In this document: positions 35,740-46,140 of the stretch, piece after piece
How the letters are laid out: each line of letters begins with the position of its first letter
How positions within the stretch are numbered: position 1 is the stretch's first letter
NCBI GenBank assembly: GCA_956465555.1
Contig: OY101119.1
Span: 2,652,629-2,716,628, forward strand
Length of the DNA: 64,000 bases
Direction: 5' to 3'
Origin: Nitzschia sp. pyKryTriq1
Taxonomy: Eukaryota; Bacillariophyta; Bacillariophyceae; Bacillariales; Bacillariaceae
Notes under the pieces: generated by a model
The model's database searches: none
The model's input: only the letters and a program-made list of their open reading frames with translations
Told to the model about the DNA's origin: nothing
Position numbers and translations under genes: made by a program

Positions 35740-38700
35740 ATGCCACAGTCGCCCTTCAAACGGCCCAAGGTTCTGAAACGCATCACAAACCCTCGCAGTG
35801 GTAGACGTGTCGGTGAGACAACACCTCTGTTGCCACTCACGGTACCCGATTTACCGTTCGATTCTCCCGATCGTCATCTCTACTCTGAACACGCACCCGA
35901 AGAACAGGAAGAAACTCCCAGTTTCCCTTACCGCCCTTCTAACAGTAGTATGAATACCCCTATTTCTCCCTCGGGAAACTCCCACAAGCAGTCCGCCCGA
36001 CGCGGCTCCCTCCTCTCGTCCTCCCGCAAGGTGGTCTCGAGTGCGGTGCGGCGACCCTTGCGAGCCGTGGGCCGGGCAGTGAGCCGCCGTGAGCCTGTTG
36101 GTCGATCCAGGAATGAAGACTTGATTCTAGTGGATGGCGACGACGACGATGCTGATGATGAAGGTGAGGGAGGACAAGGGGTTTCAAATGGGTATTGTGC
36201 AATGGGGGATGTAGAAGATTCTTCCGCGGTCGCACTCTCTTCTCCTTTGCATCATCGGACGAATTCCTCGATGCGAGGAGGGCGGACCACGGATCCTGAC
36301 TGGCCCGTACATTCGATGGAGCATGCGACGAGGACGCTTCTACTCGTGTCGGGGGCCTACATTCTAGGGTGCAAACGACCCGAGTGGGTAGATACAGTGG
36401 CCCGTATCGCGGAGTATGCCATTACGGCGTGGGTGACTTGTGTGGTCATTCTAATACTAGCCTTCCTCCAGAGGAAATTCCCCAACTGGATACCCGCCCT
36501 GAGGGGCGGAGGGGAAGAAGAGGTATTGTTGTTGACCGAACGGGATCGTGTCGGTAGGCACTCGGTAATTTCGAGAAAGTTGGAAAACCAAGACTTCGAA
36601 GATGAAATGCAGAATGAAGAGATCGCTCGCACCACCAGTGTCGAGGACTCGATCGTATCCGTGTCCGAAGTCAAGCTGTCCCACCCCGCGTTGTCCGCTT
36701 TGTATATCGTGGATGCCAATACTGGTGAACGAGTCTATGCCAACACCGCCGAACCTACCCATATTTCAACGGAATGGTTCGAGATGGACATGATGGTATT
36801 GGTTCGAACTCCCGATACGGACGATCCTACGGCGGAAAAGGGAATGTTTTGCAACAACCAGTGGGTCAACTATCTACGAGGTAGACAGCGTCGCTTCGAA
36901 TTCCAATATCAAATCAGGTTAAAGAAGGTACCCACGGGCAAGGCAGTGTATTTTTCGTGTGAACTGGACGAACCCATCAAAATGGGAATTATTCAACGGG
37001 CCTTTGTGGGAGCCGCCATGGCCTTCATGAAATCCACCAACCCAACCTTCCATTATTCCATCACTGGATCCAAGGAACGAACCCCTGATGGCAAATTTGA
37101 AAGGCCGCATATGTCTTTCACTGTCGAGGGAAGTCTCGACCGTCTCGTGGTGAGTAAACCCGGAGAAACGCCACCGCAATTGGGCACGGCGATCGAAGAA
37201 GATCCTGATTCTATGAAGCAGAGAAAAAAGGGTGTTCCAGTGAACTGGAACTTGGAAGATACATACACCATGGCATTATGGAGTGCCTATGTCGACTTTT
37301 TGGATTGGCGTGTGATCAATCTCCCAGGAATTCGACCGTTTGGCCTCGGCTCCGTTCTGGGGACCCAAGCCTTCTATTTGACTATGTACATGATCGACAA
37401 TGACAAGGCAAACGACAAGCACTATGCGAAAGATATTACCAATGTCGTCAACCTGGAACTGAGCAACGATAGAGAGGCCGAAAAGGGACCATTTGCCCTC
37501 AAGTGGTCCAAAACTAACGAGGGCAAACAAAAACTCGAAATGCAACGGGCAATCACGCCATCAGATGAGCCACGAATGAGAAGGCTATCCACAGGCGATA
37601 GTAACGACGCACTAGGACAAGAGCTTTTGGTTGCTAGGTCAGGTGACGATCACGCGGAAGAGGTGGAAGACGACGACGATGCGGAAACGGCCGCAGAGCT
37701 GGGAGAAGGCATCTATATGCGGTCCGGCGATAGCGTTTGTCTTCGAGAATTGCTGGCCACCGGCGAAGAAGAACATCATGGAAAGGGCTCCTTTGTATCC
37801 AATGGCGGTGGATTCGCCGTGCTGCAAGAGCAGGATGTGACGATTGTTATTGAAAAGGCTCGCCGATCCAAGAAAAATCGTCTGATCAAATCTGGTGATA
37901 CCGTCATCTTCAAAATGATCCAGAAGAAGATCAAGGAGACCGAGACGCGGTACTTGACGATTCACCGCGGTTGGTGGCTTAAGTGGGTGTTGACAGTCCC
38001 CAGCAAGAATGGCTTCTTCACCATTTACAACCACGATGGTGAGGCCGACAAAATCGATCAAACCGTTTCGCAGACGGCCGATTCTGTGGCGTCTTACTTG
38101 ACAATGGGCAGCTCCTGTGTTCTGAGACATAAACGGTGGTCGAGCTACTTTGTCGGGGTAGCAAGTGAGCCCTCTCCGACGTATGGTGGACGAATGCTTG
38201 GCTTGTACAATCCAAAGAATAGGAACGAGACAGCAGATGAGCAGTATCAGTCAGATGAGGGAGAACTCGACGAAATGGATCCAGATCTGAAAACTAACAA
38301 GCCCACATGGATGAAGCCTTTAATCCTTACCGCAATTGAACCTCAAATCTTATCGACGCCACTTGTTCCTGCATCGCCCCGAAAACTGGAAATTGGCGGA
38401 ACCGATCTTGACGAGAGCTTTTTGGAATCAGTGTCCAGAGCCCACGCACTAACATTCTGCAGTGAACATGCCCAGGCCGACGTGCCTGCCTGGATCGAGA
38501 TGATGAATCGCAGAGATCGAGTCCGACAACTCACGTACGTCGTCCGAGTGACACAGCCAAGAAAAGAGGATCCGAGATCAGAGGATGGGGATCCCGAGGA
38601 CGTGGAGCCAGGTGAAAAAGAAACGGATACTTTTATCCGCCTGAGAACTGGAAGGGAACTGGCGCAGATAATGCGGGTTGGACAAAGCGTCAGGCATTAT

Positions 38701-41175
38701 GTGTCTCCAGACGAGGTGTCGCCGAGAAACAAGAGTCGAATGTCTGGGATAGACAAAGGGCTTTCTTTCGCTGGCCGGACCACCACACCAAGGCAAACAT
38801 CTTCGGGGAGCGGTCATGGAAACTCAACTCCGCCAACATCAACTGTGGGAAAGAGGGATCCTATATTGACTTTGAGTCCTCAACAAGATAGGCCCAAGGT
38901 TGAAATGCTGCCTACTGAATTTTCTTTTGACTCGGTCCAGATGAAAGACGATGACGACTCCGACGACGAATCAATCGAATCTGTTGTCCAAGGTGATCTC
39001 CTCCATGAGACTGATGATCCCATGATTCAAGAAGCGTTTGACGAGCCCGAGGAAGAAGGAGAAGAAGTGGAAATGGAAAGCGAGTTTGAAATGGAAGTCA
39101 GCGACAACGAAGTCGAAGTCGAAACCGAAGCAGAGGAAACACCGGATGGATCACAAAGAAAAAAGCGAGGAGTGCTTGGGAAGAGTAAAATGCTTCTGGG
39201 CAAGTCAGTAAAAGCGACAGCAGGGGGAGTCGTGAAGACGGCAAAACTTGGAGTCAAGACAACCAAGCTAACGGGAAAGGTAAGAAAGCCCAAGTCCAAT
39301 CTATTTGTTTTTCATCTGTCTTTGCTGATGTCATCAATCCCCCCACCAAAGGCGGCCCTGGCAACTGGAAAGTTTTCGGCGAAAGCAGTAAAGGGTGCGG
39401 GTAAGCTGACTGGAAAAGCAGCAGTCGGTACAACCAAGGTCGCATATCGCGGAACGAAGAAAGCGGTCAACGCCGGAAAGTCTGCGGGGCGTGCCGTCAT
39501 CGCGCCGGTGTCTCGTAAATCTAAAAAACCTCCCAAGGCAGAACCGAAAACAAAGCACAAAGAAAAGGATCATGTCGCAGTGTCAAAGAGTCTGAAGAAG
39601 ATTGCCAGGATCGAGAAAAAGACGGCTTCTTTTGTTGCCGGCGAACTTTGTGCTCCAGAGCAATCTCGCCGCACTGCCTCTAGCGTTTTGTCACGCATGT
39701 CGAGCTTGCCAATGAATGCCCCACATTGGAAGCAGTGCAACGAGGTCCTGAAATCGCAGGTCCAGCACGAAACAGAACAGGACAGATGGTTCCTGGAGGG
39801 AACATCAGTTGAGCTTGGTGTGATCCCACTATCAGGTGAGAGTTCAAGAGGGAAACTGATTCATGAAAGCTTGGTAGCTCGTTGCTTGTGGGAGAGCCAT
39901 TGGCGGGAAGAGTGGTCCGGAGTTTATGATAGCTGCGTTTCCTTTTACTCTCCGCTGTCGAAGACTCCATGTACGGAAATTGCATACATCGACATCACCA
40001 CCGTTCGTCCTTTGGATGCGGGATCCATGTCGCCTCTACCGGGCTTTCCTTTGCTAGTCCTCGAAACGGCTTGGCTCTGCCATTATATTGCCTTTCATAG
40101 CGAGGTAGCAAGAGATACCTTTGGTGAAAAATTGGAGGCCGCGATCGAAAGTCACATCAAGCAAGTTGAGGAGAGCGCTGCTTTGCAAGAGGAAGAACTC
40201 CGAAAGGCTCGTTTCTGGCAAGGCTTCCAGAGCCTGTCAGAGTCATCGTTATCCTCTGGCGTTGGAAAGTGGGCGAAACTATCATCCAAAGACAAGTTGA
40301 AGGAACGTTGTATTTTGAATGGTCGACGCATGGCTTTTGACAGTCTCGACGTCAGGGTGGCCGACATGTCGAATGGATACGTATTTGTCGAGGATCTCTT
40401 GACCAGGGCCCTGTCGTTTTCCCTCGAGTCGCTTGAAAATGACCCCGACTCCTTTGTTGAGTTTCTGGATTTAACGAGTCAGTTGAGAATTTTACCACTT
40501 GACGAGATCGATTTATCCAGCAGAAGTACATTTTGTCTCTTTGCGAATGTTTACCATTGTCTCTTGCAGCAGGCAATGCTCTTGTCCGTCAACGGACCGC
40601 TGCACAAAAAATCAGTGAATCACTTCATGCGAACAGCTTGTTACGAAATCGGAGGGGATATATTTTCTTTGGCCGAGCTGTACTGTTGTGTACTACGCGG
40701 GAAAATGTCGAAACCAGTCAACCCCAAGCCACCATACATTGAAGCCCACAAAAAGTCGCACACTTACCGTCACTATGCGCTGGAATACAAAGACCCCCGT
40801 GTCAACTTTGTTTTGAACACTGGGGATGTTGCATGTCCGCGTGATATCCCAGTGCTACGGCCGCGTCTTGTGGAGCACCAGCTGAACGAGGCGGCGACCA
40901 TTTTTTTGCAACAAGAGCTAGAGATTGATCCTAAGAAGAGCGTGATCATACTGCCCAAGATCTGTGAAGTATACAAGTTTGACTTTGGCGCCGATGCCTT
41001 GTCCTGCCTCAAATTTTGTATGGGAGGACTGGACGAAGGGACTGCCAGCACCATCCGAGTCATGATGATGGATATGAGCAATTTGACCATAAAGTACCAA
41101 CACGCGTCTGAGCAATTCCACAATTCCCTCAAACTCCGAGACGAAGAACTCGAAGAAGCGGTCGAGAATTTGTAA
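35740..41175 (+). CDS. Large membrane protein with PH and DUF547 domains
   Basis: I model exons 35740-39279 and 39352-41175, giving 1,787 residues; the reading frame is also open through the 72-nt intron. Residues 1-190 are disordered and basic. A hydrophobic pair lies at about 197-245 (LLLVSGAYILG, then WVTCVVILILAFLQ). Residues 380-590 form a folded domain (ELDEPIKMGIIQRAFVGAA, VRVNLPGIRPFGLGSVLGTQAF-like blocks) that resembles DUF1769. Residues 650-830 look like a beta-trefoil (YLTIHRGWWLKWV, FFTIYNHDGE, YLTMGSSCVLRHKRW). A Lys/Ala-rich repeat of about 11 residues (LTGKAAVGTTKVA type) follows at about 1145-1245. A PH domain is at about 1353-1450 and a DUF547 domain at about 1573-1733 (YEIGGDIFSLAE, DPRVNFVLNTGDVACP, ILPKICEVYKFDF). 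The role is unknown; membrane-lipid contact is inferred. Confidence 0.82.
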   Translation: MPQSPFKRPKVLKRITNPRSGRRVGETTPLLPLTVPDLPFDSPDRHLYSEHAPEEQEETPSFPYRPSNSSMNTPISPSGNSHKQSARRGSLLSSSRKVVSSAVRRPLRAVGRAVSRREPVGRSRNEDLILVDGDDDDADDEGEGGQGVSNGYCAMGDVEDSSAVALSSPLHHRTNSSMRGGRTTDPDWPVHSMEHATRTLLLVSGAYILGCKRPEWVDTVARIAEYAITAWVTCVVILILAFLQRKFPNWIPALRGGGEEEVLLLTERDRVGRHSVISRKLENQDFEDEMQNEEIARTTSVEDSIVSVSEVKLSHPALSALYIVDANTGERVYANTAEPTHISTEWFEMDMMVLVRTPDTDDPTAEKGMFCNNQWVNYLRGRQRRFEFQYQIRLKKVPTGKAVYFSCELDEPIKMGIIQRAFVGAAMAFMKSTNPTFHYSITGSKERTPDGKFERPHMSFTVEGSLDRLVVSKPGETPPQLGTAIEEDPDSMKQRKKGVPVNWNLEDTYTMALWSAYVDFLDWRVINLPGIRPFGLGSVLGTQAFYLTMYMIDNDKANDKHYAKDITNVVNLELSNDREAEKGPFALKWSKTNEGKQKLEMQRAITPSDEPRMRRLSTGDSNDALGQELLVARSGDDHAEEVEDDDDAETAAELGEGIYMRSGDSVCLRELLATGEEEHHGKGSFVSNGGGFAVLQEQDVTIVIEKARRSKKNRLIKSGDTVIFKMIQKKIKETETRYLTIHRGWWLKWVLTVPSKNGFFTIYNHDGEADKIDQTVSQTADSVASYLTMGSSCVLRHKRWSSYFVGVASEPSPTYGGRMLGLYNPKNRNETADEQYQSDEGELDEMDPDLKTNKPTWMKPLILTAIEPQILSTPLVPASPRKLEIGGTDLDESFLESVSRAHALTFCSEHAQADVPAWIEMMNRRDRVRQLTYVVRVTQPRKEDPRSEDGDPEDVEPGEKETDTFIRLRTGRELAQIMRVGQSVRHYVSPDEVSPRNKSRMSGIDKGLSFAGRTTTPRQTSSGSGHGNSTPPTSTVGKRDPILTLSPQQDRPKVEMLPTEFSFDSVQMKDDDDSDDESIESVVQGDLLHETDDPMIQEAFDEPEEEGEEVEMESEFEMEVSDNEVEVETEAEETPDGSQRKKRGVLGKSKMLLGKSVKATAGGVVKTAKLGVKTTKLTGKVRKPKSNLFVFHLSLLMSSIPPPKAALATGKFSAKAVKGAGKLTGKAAVGTTKVAYRGTKKAVNAGKSAGRAVIAPVSRKSKKPPKAEPKTKHKEKDHVAVSKSLKKIARIEKKTASFVAGELCAPEQSRRTASSVLSRMSSLPMNAPHWKQCNEVLKSQVQHETEQDRWFLEGTSVELGVIPLSGESSRGKLIHESLVARCLWESHWREEWSGVYDSCVSFYSPLSKTPCTEIAYIDITTVRPLDAGSMSPLPGFPLLVLETAWLCHYIAFHSEVARDTFGEKLEAAIESHIKQVEESAALQEEELRKARFWQGFQSLSESSLSSGVGKWAKLSSKDKLKERCILNGRRMAFDSLDVRVADMSNGYVFVEDLLTRALSFSLESLENDPDSFVEFLDLTSQLRILPLDEIDLSSRSTFCLFANVYHCLLQQAMLLSVNGPLHKKSVNHFMRTACYEIGGDIFSLAELYCCVLRGKMSKPVNPKPPYIEAHKKSHTYRHYALEYKDPRVNFVLNTGDVACPRDIPVLRPRLVEHQLNEAATIFLQQELEIDPKKSVIILPKICEVYKFDFGADALSCLKFCMGGLDEGTASTIRVMMMDMSNLTIKYQHASEQFHNSLKLRDEELEEAVENL
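39280..39351 (+). other. Probable in-frame 72-nt intron (open if retained)
   Basis: The segment starts with GTAAGA after an AAG and ends in a pyrimidine-rich CCCCCCACCAAAG. Its length is a multiple of three and it contains no stop, so retention would add 24 residues (VRKPKSNLFVFHLSLLMSSI...). Those residues break a regular Lys/Gly-rich repeat that becomes continuous when the segment is removed, which favours a real intron. Confidence 0.75.
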
Positions 41176-41309
41176 TGTGTTTCGACCCCATATAGCGGTA
41201 AACTAATGCTACTTCTACTAGAATACCAGCAGTACTGGTACTGCGTCCAGCGGACTTTCCACCAATACATCACGTTTTAACATTCTACTAGCAGTAGCTC
41301 CCCACCACT

Positions 41310-42185
41310 CTATCGTTCCTTTCCTTCACTCGACGGCGGATCAAGTCTTGCCAGCGACTTGGTCATGTACAAGAGCGCCGCCAAGCTACTAAAATGACTG
41401 AAGAGCGTATTTGTATTCGCTTGAACGACCAAAATATCCAATGGCTGTAGATAAGCGCTGCTGCTCTCCAGTAATGCCACAGTCGTCCGCGCGGGTGCCG
41501 ATGTCAACACCTTAATGGCAAGAGCTCCCACTATTTGTTCCGCGGATATCAAACTCGTCAGCATTCCAAACAAGTTGAGAGTCACCCCGACCTTGATACT
41601 CTTGCGCAACATGGTAGCGGCTTGTAGTTTCGAGGTGGGTTTTCGCAGTAACCGGCCCGCCAGTCTTCGATTCGCCCACGTCCAAAAGATACTTCCAAAC
41701 GACAACCCAATGCCTGTGCCCGCCAACAAAAAGTTGGGCAGAACCGATGACGCAATTGTGCCCGTATTCGAGGCTCCAATAACGTTTTTGGCAAATAACA
41801 AGGTGACCGAAGATACCGTGGTTAAAATCAACTGGGACCACCAAGCCAGCCAAGAAAGTCGTCGCAGTAACTCCGAAGTTTTCAAGACGAGAGGATCCAC
41901 CTTGACTTTTACAATGAATTCGTCCGGCGGTTCCGCAGAAGCACCTAATTTCGTCAATGTAGCTGTCGCACACTGTGGTGGTGGTTGTGGTTTCCAAGGC
42001 GAGTAAACAGTAGCAGGCCTGGTGGCGGGCAAAGAGGAACGGCGCGTATTCACATTTCTTGTACCGGGAGTATTGGTACGAGTAATTGTGCTGCCGACAA
42101 CGGAGAATCCAAGCGCACCTGGCAACGCCGTCACTAGTAGCAGGCCTACTACCATCGCCCAAACCGGCCGCACCTTTGTCATCAT
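41310..42185 (-). CDS. TIC21/DUF3611-type plastid envelope protein
   Basis: This 291-residue single-exon protein has the DUF3611 layout shared by chloroplast TIC21 and cyanobacterial relatives: an ELLRRLSWLAWWSQLILTTVSSV helix, a FLLAGTGIGLSFGSIFWTW helix, a LRKSIKVGVTLNLFGMLTSLISAEQIVGALAIKVL helix, and the family end LDILVVQANTNTLFSHFSSL. Four hydrophobic helices are expected. In plants TIC21 is in the inner envelope and has been linked to protein import and iron transport. The N-terminus is a signal peptide ending GALGFSVV, an ASAF-like site with Phe, then an Arg/Thr/Ser-rich transit stretch up to about residue 80. The start at 42185 and a second Met next to it are equivalent. It is tail-to-tail with the PH/DUF547 gene, 134 bases apart. 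Confidence 0.88.
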   Translation of the reverse strand: MMTKVRPVWAMVVGLLLVTALPGALGFSVVGSTITRTNTPGTRNVNTRRSSLPATRPATVYSPWKPQPPPQCATATLTKLGASAEPPDEFIVKVKVDPLVLKTSELLRRLSWLAWWSQLILTTVSSVTLLFAKNVIGASNTGTIASSVLPNFLLAGTGIGLSFGSIFWTWANRRLAGRLLRKPTSKLQAATMLRKSIKVGVTLNLFGMLTSLISAEQIVGALAIKVLTSAPARTTVALLESSSAYLQPLDILVVQANTNTLFSHFSSLAALLYMTKSLARLDPPSSEGKER

Positions 42186-43482
42186 TCTTGAGCCTACAGT
42201 ACTGTAAACTAGAGAGGGAACACGAGCACTGGAAAAGAGTGGTGCACTGATTATCTGTAATAGCTCTACTACTACTAGTAGTAGAGAGAGTAGAGATGAG
42301 ACAGGGAGAGATAGAGAGAGAGAGGGAGTGGTAGACTACTGACTCCGTTGATGCCCGTCGTTGTCTCGACTTCCAATTGTAGGCTTCTCGTGCGTCTGGG
42401 CGTCCGTACGTCCGTTTCGTCTGTCCTTCCGTTCGTTCTTTCGTTTTGTTCGTTTCTTTTCATCCTTGCTTTTCGTCGTTCTCCCGTCAACGTGTGGTAG
42501 CTCGTCGATTACTTCTGGAGGACTGTGGTGTGTCTTGTACCATTTCTCATTTGTATTAGTTTTCTTCTTTCCTTCTTTGGTAGGTAATACTATGGTAGTG
42601 TCCATTGGTAGTCTTTCGTGTGAGAACCTTACTAGTTTAGCGTTTCCTTTGTACGTGTCACGTTCCGGTTGTTTGTGGAAGGTGTTCGACATTGGTTCGA
42701 TTATCGGATCATCGTCTGTTCTTGCGGTGTCCGTTATCGATGGTTTCCATTTCAGTAGGGATGTCAGGATGGAACGATCGGACGTTACGCCGGGTAGGTC
42801 CGGTTCTGCAGCATCATATTGATCCATTAAGTCTTCCATCATGCGTGCGCGTTCTGCAAGTGGTGGATATTTCTCCCCTCCATGTGAGGCTGTATATAAC
42901 AATTCTGGACGAAGCTTCTGAGGGGGGGGGTGCTGTTATGTTTGGATATACACTAGGACCCCTGAGCTGCCATGGCAGTGGACTGTCGGCACGTGTGACG
43001 AACAGTAACAAACTCTATGAATTTCTCGCTATCGCTTATCGATATTGAGAGTTTCGCAAGTTATGAGGATGGTACTAGAAACAACAAGTTCATGGTCCAA
43101 CGGATGGTTCGATCGGAATTTCAGCGAGAGTGGGGAGACCGGTCTGTACGCCTTCGGTTTCACTCGCGCTGGTAGCAGGGGCTGTATAATTAGCCCCTGA
43201 TGATTCCCAGCGTCAGCGACGCAGACGTACATCCGTCTGAGGACGGACAGACTGAAGTGTTTGTAATGATGTGCGCGGTGTGCGTTTCGAGTTTTTACCG
43301 TACAAGTATGGCGGCTTTGATCTTTGATCATCTCGCCTCTCGATTGTCGACCATGACGCTTTCGCGTGCTTTTTGTGGTGCTTCATGCCTCCTCGTCCCT
43401 TCTCATTGTGCACTTTTACACTACCTGGTACGTATAGAGTACTGTTGCACCACAGTCACACCACAAAGATAACTCCTACACC
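42186..43482. other. Divergent intergenic region with G tract and palindromic patch
   Basis: Open frames on both strands at 42336-42902 overlap and show no domain; the minus one is Lys/Arg/Asp-rich low complexity at its end. A CTACTACTACTAGTAGTAGAGAG self-complementary patch lies at about 42266-42300, followed by GA-rich sequence to 42330. A run of ten G is at 42921-42930. A small inverted repeat (CCGTCTGAGGACGG) is near 43232. I see no supported gene. Confidence 0.5.
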
Positions 43483-44835
43483 ATGGCGAGCAATCTGGCA
43501 CCGCCTCCACCACCAGTAGGTGGACCACCGCCTCCCGTTGGATTGCCTCCGCCGCCCTTTCCCTCTGCCGCTACCGGTCCTCCTCCGCCCACAGGCGCTC
43601 CTCCTCGGAATCCCTTTACACCCACTCTTCTGCTGACGAACGTTCCTCCGTTTCTTCACACATTTCGTGCGGTGAGAGACTGGTTGTATCCGTGCGGGAG
43701 TGTCCGGAACTGCATCTTTTATCCTCGCAAGCCGGAAGACGATGACGGAGATCCTCAAGACTTGCCCTCGGACGCGCGGATTTCCATCGTGGTGACCATG
43801 TCGCACCCCGACGGGGCTTGCAAGCTCTTGGGCGCCTTCAAACAATTCACCTCCCGTCTAGATGACCGCTACAACAAACTTCAAGCCTACATGGTTCCCG
43901 CCAACAAGGACGTTCCGCTTCCGCCTCCGCTTTTGGATGAGGAATCGCAGCAAGTGCTGGGAGAGAAACTGTGGCAAAACTTTCTGTCGGCCGAAGCTCC
44001 AGAGCATCATCGAACGGGGGGTGCTACTTCTGGTTCCTCTAATACTAGTGAAGCCAAGGAGAAGCAACAGCCCTTGGATGCCGACAAGGTAGCCGCCGCT
44101 GCAGGTGGCAACAATTACGACGCCGACGAAGATCCGTTGAATGCCCCGGCCGTCCTCGATGCCGTCAAAGAATTCCGACGCAAGCTCACAAAGACCCAGT
44201 CCTATCAGAAACGAAAACGAATGGAATTAGTCGCCCAGAAACTGGCGCAAATGAGACCCCGTGTCGAAGCCATGGTGGAAGAAGAAAAGAAGCGTCCTCC
44301 CCCGGCCCCAGTGGTGCCGCCTCCACCACCACCCGGTGGTCTCTCTCTTCCTCCTCCACCCATCATGGCCCCTGGTGGTGGTGGTGCTGCTGCTGACGGA
44401 GCTCCCTTGCCCCCACCACCTCCTGGTGGACTGCCCGTGCCACCTACCGCAGCATCGGCAGATTCGGGCAAGCGGGGACGATCCAATTTGCCCGCGTGGA
44501 TGACCAATCTACCACAACCCCCCGGCGGTGATGAAGAAGATGGTGAAGATCCTCCCTCCAAACGGGCCAAGCCTTCCTCCGAAGACGACCATCCTACCAA
44601 CTTTCCTCCGCTCCCCCCATCGACGCATGCACCTCTGAAGGAGTTTTTGGCTCAAAAAGTTCAAGAAGCCTTGGGCGAAGAGGAAGCGGAACTTATTCAG
44701 TTTTTGTACGGTCATATCCTTGGGGGGAAATCGACGGCCGAAATGTTGCAAGAATTGCAAATGGTCCTGGAAGAAGAAGCGGGGGTATTCCTACAAGCTG
44801 TTTGGATAAAAATTGGAGAATTACAACAACAATAA
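43483..44835 (+). CDS. RBM25/Snu71-like splicing factor (RRM plus PWI-like domain)
   Basis: This 450-residue single-exon protein has three parts. Residues 1-45 are a poly-Pro/Gly tract. Residues 45-140 resemble an RRM (LLLTNVPPFLHTFRAVRDWLYPCGSVRNCIFYP, then ISIVVTMSHPDGACKLL). A coil with many Lys/Arg/Glu (about 225-275) and a second Pro-rich block follow. The last 65 residues match a PWI-type nucleic-acid-binding fold at its characteristic C-terminal position (LKEFLAQKVQEALGEEEAELIQFLYGHIL, then LQMVLEEEAGVFLQAVWIKI). This order is that of RBM25, a splicing regulator linked to U1 snRNP. A KRGRSNLP/KRAK stretch could be a nuclear signal. I infer a role in pre-mRNA splicing. Confidence 0.8.
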   Translation: MASNLAPPPPPVGGPPPPVGLPPPPFPSAATGPPPPTGAPPRNPFTPTLLLTNVPPFLHTFRAVRDWLYPCGSVRNCIFYPRKPEDDDGDPQDLPSDARISIVVTMSHPDGACKLLGAFKQFTSRLDDRYNKLQAYMVPANKDVPLPPPLLDEESQQVLGEKLWQNFLSAEAPEHHRTGGATSGSSNTSEAKEKQQPLDADKVAAAAGGNNYDADEDPLNAPAVLDAVKEFRRKLTKTQSYQKRKRMELVAQKLAQMRPRVEAMVEEEKKRPPPAPVVPPPPPPGGLSLPPPPIMAPGGGGAAADGAPLPPPPPGGLPVPPTAASADSGKRGRSNLPAWMTNLPQPPGGDEEDGEDPPSKRAKPSSEDDHPTNFPPLPPSTHAPLKEFLAQKVQEALGEEEAELIQFLYGHILGGKSTAEMLQELQMVLEEEAGVFLQAVWIKIGELQQQ

Positions 44836-46140
44836 TTGCACTAATCAGAATAATGGAGACAAACGATCTATTGCTAGCAGCATACTATAATGCTAGATAT
44901 CGGTCCATGCGCTTCCGTGAGGAAGACCCCCTGGACATATCCCGCACAAGCTCCAACTAGAACACTATACAGTTTTGGGGCTTGATTGACCGGCGCGGAA
45001 AAATAAATAGCAGACCATTATTTTATACAGGAAAAGGGTGGTACCACTGTAGGAAAAAGAATGGGCCTGCCGGCTTCAGCCAGATAACGTCGAGACTAGA
45101 AAAGCACCAAGGACCTGTCAACAAATGAGTGGAGCGGAGTGGTGATGCAAGGTTGTTGGCGACCTCGTCCGGGGGGTTGAGGATTGCCGGCAATACCAAG
45201 ATAGCAAGCGTGAAGCATTTTCATCACCAACAACAGAGCGAAAAGACAAAAGAGTGTAAAAAGACGACTTATAAACCTCCTATAGCATCAGAGGCCAGGA
45301 TTTTCCAGGAATGGGGGTCTTCGGCATTCCAGGTCTGTATTCCTTGGAGAATCTCCATGGATGAAAAGTCAGGTTTTCTTTAAGCCAATACTCCGAAAAT
45401 GGCATCCCGGAGAATTTGCCAGAATTTTTCTCCAAGGACCCTGTTCTTTTGAGTGGTGAACTCGAGTGTGAGCCGTTAGTGTCATTGCTGTTGTTGCTGC
45501 TGCTGCTTCCCGACTCAACCGCTCTGTTGAGTGCTCGTCTGGACTTCAACTCCGGGCGACTCCTTCGTCATTGCCTCTATTAGAGACGATCGTGCTTTGC
45601 GTTGGTGCATAGCGATTCTAGTCTAGTAGTAGGCAGGCTCTTCTGGCCTTGGTTCAGTGAATTGTACTTTTCGACTGTACCGGCGCAAAACCCGTGAATA
45701 TGCACCAATTCGTGCCGCACATGTGTATCTGGTAGTTCGTACTGCAATATCATTTCGTTGGACTTGTGCATCAATCTTATCAGTGATTTCGCCGAGTGTC
45801 GTAGGTTGTTCCATGCTGGTACTTTGAGGAGTATTTTGTACAAAAGACAAACAGCAGCATCTCCATAAACACAAGAGGCTTTGTTCGTGAGTCGATCAGT
45901 CACTGTCTATAGTCTGCCTGTCTGTCCCCCACTGCGGCTTGAGGGTTGGTCCAACATTGCCGGAGGCATCCACTCCGATACCGATCGATCCCAACCGTCA
46001 TGCATGCTCCAACGCACCTTCGGTGCCACTTGTCCAGTATTATGATGATGATATTGATTCATTAATCTTCTCCATTTTCTCACTCTCATTTTCAGCACAA
46101 GAATTGCGTTGAACATAAAACCATTCATTCTTTCGTTTAT

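Noticed and set aside
42336-42902. Overlapping long frames on both strands
   Set aside because: Neither shows a domain, leader or splice logic; the minus frame ends in Lys/Arg/Asp low complexity and the plus frame is its Phe/Ser-rich mirror.
42903-43200. G tract followed by TGTTATG and a later TAACA, with a TGGTAGCAGG string, suggesting a remnant of an LTR retroelement
   Set aside because: No recognisable element coding region lies on the expected side, no second terminal repeat is present in the window, and the strings are short enough to be chance.
45580-45903. 107-codon minus-strand frame
   Set aside because: No recognisable motif, and two overlapping frames share the same DNA; insufficient support.
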